Assembly (NCBI GenBank): GCA_029861795.1
Contig: JAOTYS010000191.1
Span: forward strand, 1 to 8,309
From: Gammaproteobacteria bacterium
GTDB taxonomy: Bacteria > Pseudomonadota > Gammaproteobacteria > Arenicellales > JAOTYS01
DNA length: 8,309 bases
Direction: 5' to 3'
Positions 6,299 through 8,309 of the stretch are shown here, piece by piece. The translations under genes were made by a program, and so were the position numbers. The notes beneath the pieces are model-generated. The model was not told the DNA's origin. It made no database searches and worked only from the letters and a program-made list of their open reading frames with translations. Position 1 is the first letter of the stretch. Each line of letters opens with the position of its first letter.

Positions 6299-6426
6299 AT
6301 CCAGAGAGTATTAAGGGAACAAGGAACAGACGTGCATCGTTGTCTGGAGAAAACTAACACATTATCCTTTCGTTCCCCAAGCTATTGACGCAGCGCGAGA
6401 CATCACTCGACACGCCTACGGTGTAA

Positions 6427-6945
6427 ATGTCCGGTTCTCCCCATGGAAAGGCTAGCGCTAAAGAATCTTTGTTTGTCATGCGAGTAGACGCGCCCTGTGC
6501 GCTTTACACGGATATTGTGCGACCAGATTGGGTGGACCGCCTGGGCCACCTGCACACCGCGTACTACGCTGTGGTGTTTGACTATGCCGGTGATGCGTTT
6601 CTTGATTTGGTCGGTCTGGATGAGGTCTATCGACGGCGTACACTTTGTACAACCTATATCCTGGAAGCCCATCTACGTTATCTGGAAAGACCTCGACGCG
6701 GGGAATCTCTGCGCTTTACCACACAATTGATTGACTACGATCACAAGCGTTTACACCTATTGCATTCTATGCACACTGCCACCGCGCTCGCCGCTACCAT
6801 CGAGTTTCTGCACATCCACGTGGATGGCAAGCTGCGACGTAGCGCGTCCATGCCTAAGGACGTGCTCGCTCGAATCGGCGAAGTGATGGCGGTGCATAAG
6901 GACTTGCCCCGCCCTGACCACGTGGGCAAGGTGATGGGTCTTTAG
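6427..6945 (+). CDS. Hotdog-fold acyl-CoA thioesterase (CdhB/betainyl-CoA thioesterase-like)
   Basis: This is a single-domain hotdog protein of the 4-hydroxybenzoyl-CoA thioesterase group, which hydrolyses acyl-CoA to the free acid and CoA. The 172 residues show the family core YTDIVRPDWVDRLGHLHTAYY (27-47) with the likely catalytic Asp37, then the long helix AVVFDYAGDAFLDLVGLDE. The following strand YILEAHLRYLERPRRGE (77-93) carries Glu80, and HKRLHLLHSMH is also conserved in this group. The pattern VDxxGHL...AYY and YRRRT...LEAHLxYL resembles the thioesterases encoded with carnitine dehydrogenase, which act on betainyl-CoA. That substrate is inference. The start is unsure: ATG at 6427 has no good SD, and ATG at 6478 (residue 18) would remove a 17-residue extension that looks unconserved. 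It is divergent from the Fic gene and runs tail-to-tail with the desaturase gene, 11 bp apart. Confidence 0.85.
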   Translation: MSGSPHGKASAKESLFVMRVDAPCALYTDIVRPDWVDRLGHLHTAYYAVVFDYAGDAFLDLVGLDEVYRRRTLCTTYILEAHLRYLERPRRGESLRFTTQLIDYDHKRLHLLHSMHTATALAATIEFLHIHVDGKLRRSASMPKDVLARIGEVMAVHKDLPRPDHVGKVMGL

Positions 6946-6956
6946 AATTGTGAGAT

Positions 6957-7871
6957 TTATACTACCGCAGAGTCTTTGGGCTTGAGTAAGAACCGGCGCG
7001 CGATATCGGTATAGCCGGCAAACCGGTTTTGGCTAATCTCACTTGTATTGATTTCATCCGGTTTGGTCTCCCAATAAACACGATGCAGCGCATACCACGG
7101 CAGGTCCGTTCGGGCGTGATGCAGTGCGTGGTAGTTGTTGTTGAGAAATAAGATACGAAATGGCCAGGCTGCTTCCACAGTTTGGGTTGGCGACGCACCG
7201 CTCTCAGCGGGCTTGTGCTCGTTATAAGAACGTAACAGGGTGAGGCTCATCCCTGGCCAGACGAAACATACCAAGTACTTCCAAATGGGCATTGCACCTG
7301 TGCCTATCAGCCATACAGAAACGACCGCAATACCGCTGAGGTGAGCCAGCCAGATCATTGCTAAGGAAACATCGCCCGCCTTATATGTTCGCCACTGACT
7401 GTGGATAAACTGCGCAGACACAATCCACGGACCAATCAATAGTCGGCCTAACAGGGTCTGATTGACAACTAATAGTCCTCGCAGCCACGCAGGATATTGT
7501 CTCCAATTCTCCTGCCGATGATAGAAAGACTCCGGGTCCAGTAACGGGTCGGTGAGTCTTTCGCATCGGTGGTGTTGCACGTGGGAACGACGGTAGACCT
7601 CTAACGGCACTACAAAACCTAGCGGTAGGCCGGTGCAAATTCGCTGCAACCACACAGTCTTCATCAGATGGCCATGTATTACCTCGTGTTGCAACGAGCC
7701 ATATTGGCACACTACCATGCCCCCGACGATCGCAAGAATCCACCAGGGAATTAGATCGTGAAATAACGTCGCTGTTGTCCACGCAGACCAAGTCGCGACC
7801 AACACTAACCACGTGGGCCAGTGACCCGGCAGCGCGAGCGAGCGTGAAGCTTTAACCCCCATATTCGACAC
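6957..7871 (-). CDS. Membrane fatty acid desaturase family protein
   Basis: This is an integral-membrane di-iron enzyme of the fatty acid desaturase/hydroxylase superfamily, using O2 to desaturate or hydroxylate a lipid chain. All three histidine boxes are present in 304 residues: HEVIHGH (62-68), HVQHH (97-101) and NNNYHALHH (244-252), plus YNEHK (216-220). Hydrophobic segments at about 19-37, 41-56, 80-90, 134-155, 169-190 and 194-213 fit membrane spans. The type, with LTDPLLDPESF and LPWYALHRVY, is a short bacterial form whose substrate is generally unknown; I would not choose between lipid desaturation and hydroxylation. GTG at 7871 has GAGG 11 nt upstream. The ATG at 7862 (codon 4) has AAGG 8 nt upstream and may be the better start. 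It is divergent from the XRE regulator, which makes that regulator a candidate controller. Confidence 0.88.
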   Translation of the reverse strand: MSNMGVKASRSLALPGHWPTWLVLVATWSAWTTATLFHDLIPWWILAIVGGMVVCQYGSLQHEVIHGHLMKTVWLQRICTGLPLGFVVPLEVYRRSHVQHHRCERLTDPLLDPESFYHRQENWRQYPAWLRGLLVVNQTLLGRLLIGPWIVSAQFIHSQWRTYKAGDVSLAMIWLAHLSGIAVVSVWLIGTGAMPIWKYLVCFVWPGMSLTLLRSYNEHKPAESGASPTQTVEAAWPFRILFLNNNYHALHHARTDLPWYALHRVYWETKPDEINTSEISQNRFAGYTDIARRFLLKPKDSAVV

Positions 7872-7918
7872 CTTGCTGTTTGCCTCACCTATGTTCCTAG
7901 GTTTCTATTGCTCTTCTG

Positions 7919-7929
7919 ATTCTCAGAAT
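7919..7929. promoter_or_regulatory. Dyad overlapping the desaturase -10
   Basis: ATTCT-C-AGAAT is a perfect inverted repeat with one central base. It covers most of the predicted desaturase -10 box at 7925-7930, a good position for a repressor. Short enough to be chance. Confidence 0.3.
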
Positions 7930-7953
7930 ACTTTGTAAAGAATGTTGAGCCAA
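7925..7953 (-). promoter_or_regulatory. Predicted sigma70 promoter of the desaturase gene
   Basis: On the minus strand, TTGGCT (7953-7948) and TATTCT (7930-7925) are separated by exactly 17 nt, each matching the sigma70 consensus at four of six positions. Transcription would begin near 7918, giving a leader of about 50 nt. Confidence 0.5.
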
Positions 7954-7971
7954 TGGTGCTGTTGTAACTAA

Positions 7972-8000
7972 TTGTGTCTTAGTGCAGAATAAGCTAAATT
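7972..8000 (+). promoter_or_regulatory. Predicted sigma70 promoter of the XRE regulator
   Basis: TTGTGT (7972-7977), a 17-nt spacer and TAAATT (7995-8000) form a reasonable promoter. The start point would be near 8007, inside the dyad 8002-8019 and about 38 nt before the ATG. Confidence 0.5.
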
Positions 8001-8001
8001 A

Positions 8002-8019
8002 TGGTGATAATAGTCACCA
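8002..8019. promoter_or_regulatory. Candidate autoregulatory operator (TGGTGA dyad)
   Basis: TGGTGATAATAGTCACCA is an 18-nt dyad with 6-bp arms and a 6-nt centre. It begins one base after the predicted -10 of the regulator gene and covers its likely start point, where binding would block transcription. XRE-family proteins commonly bind dyads of this size as dimers and repress themselves. Confidence 0.5.
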
Positions 8020-8044
8020 ATCAGCACCAGCCTAGGTTGCGGTG

Positions 8045-8309
8045 ATGAATCGCACAGAAAGAGCCCAAGTGTTTCGTCAGAGACTGAAGAGCGCCATGCA
8101 GCAGACCGGGGTGAATCGTTCCCAGTTGGCACAGCGGGTGGGAATAGATCGCTCGACCTTATCGCAATTGCTCAACGAAGAGGGCTTTCGAATGCCGCGT
8201 GCCGATACGGTGGCTGCGGTAGCGGAAGGTTTGCAGGTCAGTCTAGATTGGCTAATGGGTTTAAGCACCCAACCGGAGACAGGTGCGACCATTCTCAGAG
8301 ATTCCTTAC
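8045..8309 (+). CDS. XRE-family helix-turn-helix transcriptional regulator, 3' partial
   Basis: The frame is open from ATG 8045 to the window end, 88 complete codons with no stop. Residues about 9-70 form a Cro/C1-type HTH: RSQLAQRVGIDRSTLSQLL (26-44) is the helix-turn-helix pair, followed by a fourth helix ADTVAAVAEGLQVSLDWLMG (52-71). The SLDWLMGLS ending is typical of XRE proteins with a further C-terminal domain, which lies outside the window. TAGG (8033-8036) eight nt before the ATG is a modest SD. It is transcribed away from the desaturase gene across a 173-bp region with several dyads, so it probably regulates itself and perhaps the desaturase. Effector unknown. Confidence 0.88.
   Translation, partial: MNRTERAQVFRQRLKSAMQQTGVNRSQLAQRVGIDRSTLSQLLNEEGFRMPRADTVAAVAEGLQVSLDWLMGLSTQPETGATILRDSL

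Larger units (their letters stand above)
7954..8029. promoter_or_regulatory. Long-range inverted repeat TGGTGCTG / CAGCACCA
   Basis: TGGTGCTG at 7954-7961 and CAGCACCA at 8022-8029 are exact inverse complements 60 nt apart. They bracket the predicted regulator promoter, and the left arm abuts the desaturase -35. Together with the dyad at 8002-8019 there are four TGGTG half-sites, two on each strand. A repressor bridging such sites is a plausible reading but unproven. Confidence 0.4.

Noticed and set aside
5178..6357. Plus-strand frames opposite the Fic gene
   Set aside because: Antisense shadows; the minus frame carries a continuous, recognisable Fic protein.
6385..6413. TTGACG at 6385 as a -35 for the thioesterase gene
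   Set aside because: The hexamer 17 nt downstream is CGACAC, a very poor -10, and no better one lies at allowed spacing.
2826..6426. Direct repeats at the edges of the Fic/ATPase block as insertion marks
   Set aside because: Comparing the gaps 2826-3003 and 6299-6426 by eye gave only shared 7-mers such as CGCGAGA and ACGCCTA, which chance explains; no tRNA, integrase or transposase is present.

Overview
The window looks like chromosome from a mid-GC gammaproteobacterium. The evidence is a YgiM-type SH3/anchor protein, a family best known from Gammaproteobacteria, together with REP-type palindromes of the GTAGGAGC and TGTCATCCTGAG kinds and SD-led GTG starts. I cannot name a genus. There are eight protein genes, two of them cut by the window edges, and no RNA gene, CRISPR array, transposase or integrase that I could recognise.

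Left part (1-2825): the 3' two thirds of a class II histone-deacetylase-like amidohydrolase (+) converges on a YgiM-like membrane-anchored SH3 protein (-). The 363 bp between them is a cluster of REP-like palindromes. Next comes a zinc-dependent beta-keto acid cleavage enzyme (BKACE/DUF849, -).

Middle (2826-6426): a two-gene block on the minus strand. A Fic-domain protein with a C-terminal winged helix comes first and an OLD-like ATPase with a TOPRIM-like region second. Both look altered at catalytic positions. The Fic catalytic His is Arg and its inhibitory helix motif is changed. The ATPase lacks the acidic DxD pair of a normal TOPRIM. This is the accessory-looking part of the window and a candidate defence or toxin-like module.

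Right part (6427-8309): a hotdog thioesterase resembling betainyl-CoA thioesterases (+) runs tail-to-tail, 11 bp apart, into a three-histidine-box fatty acid desaturase (-). A short divergent promoter region with several dyads separates the desaturase from an XRE-family regulator (+, cut by the window end). The BKACE and the thioesterase are the two enzyme types that act in sequence in aerobic carnitine breakdown (CdhC, CdhB). The Fic/ATPase block sits between them, so it may have split an older metabolic neighbourhood. The third enzyme, carnitine dehydrogenase, is not in the window, so this is only a hypothesis.
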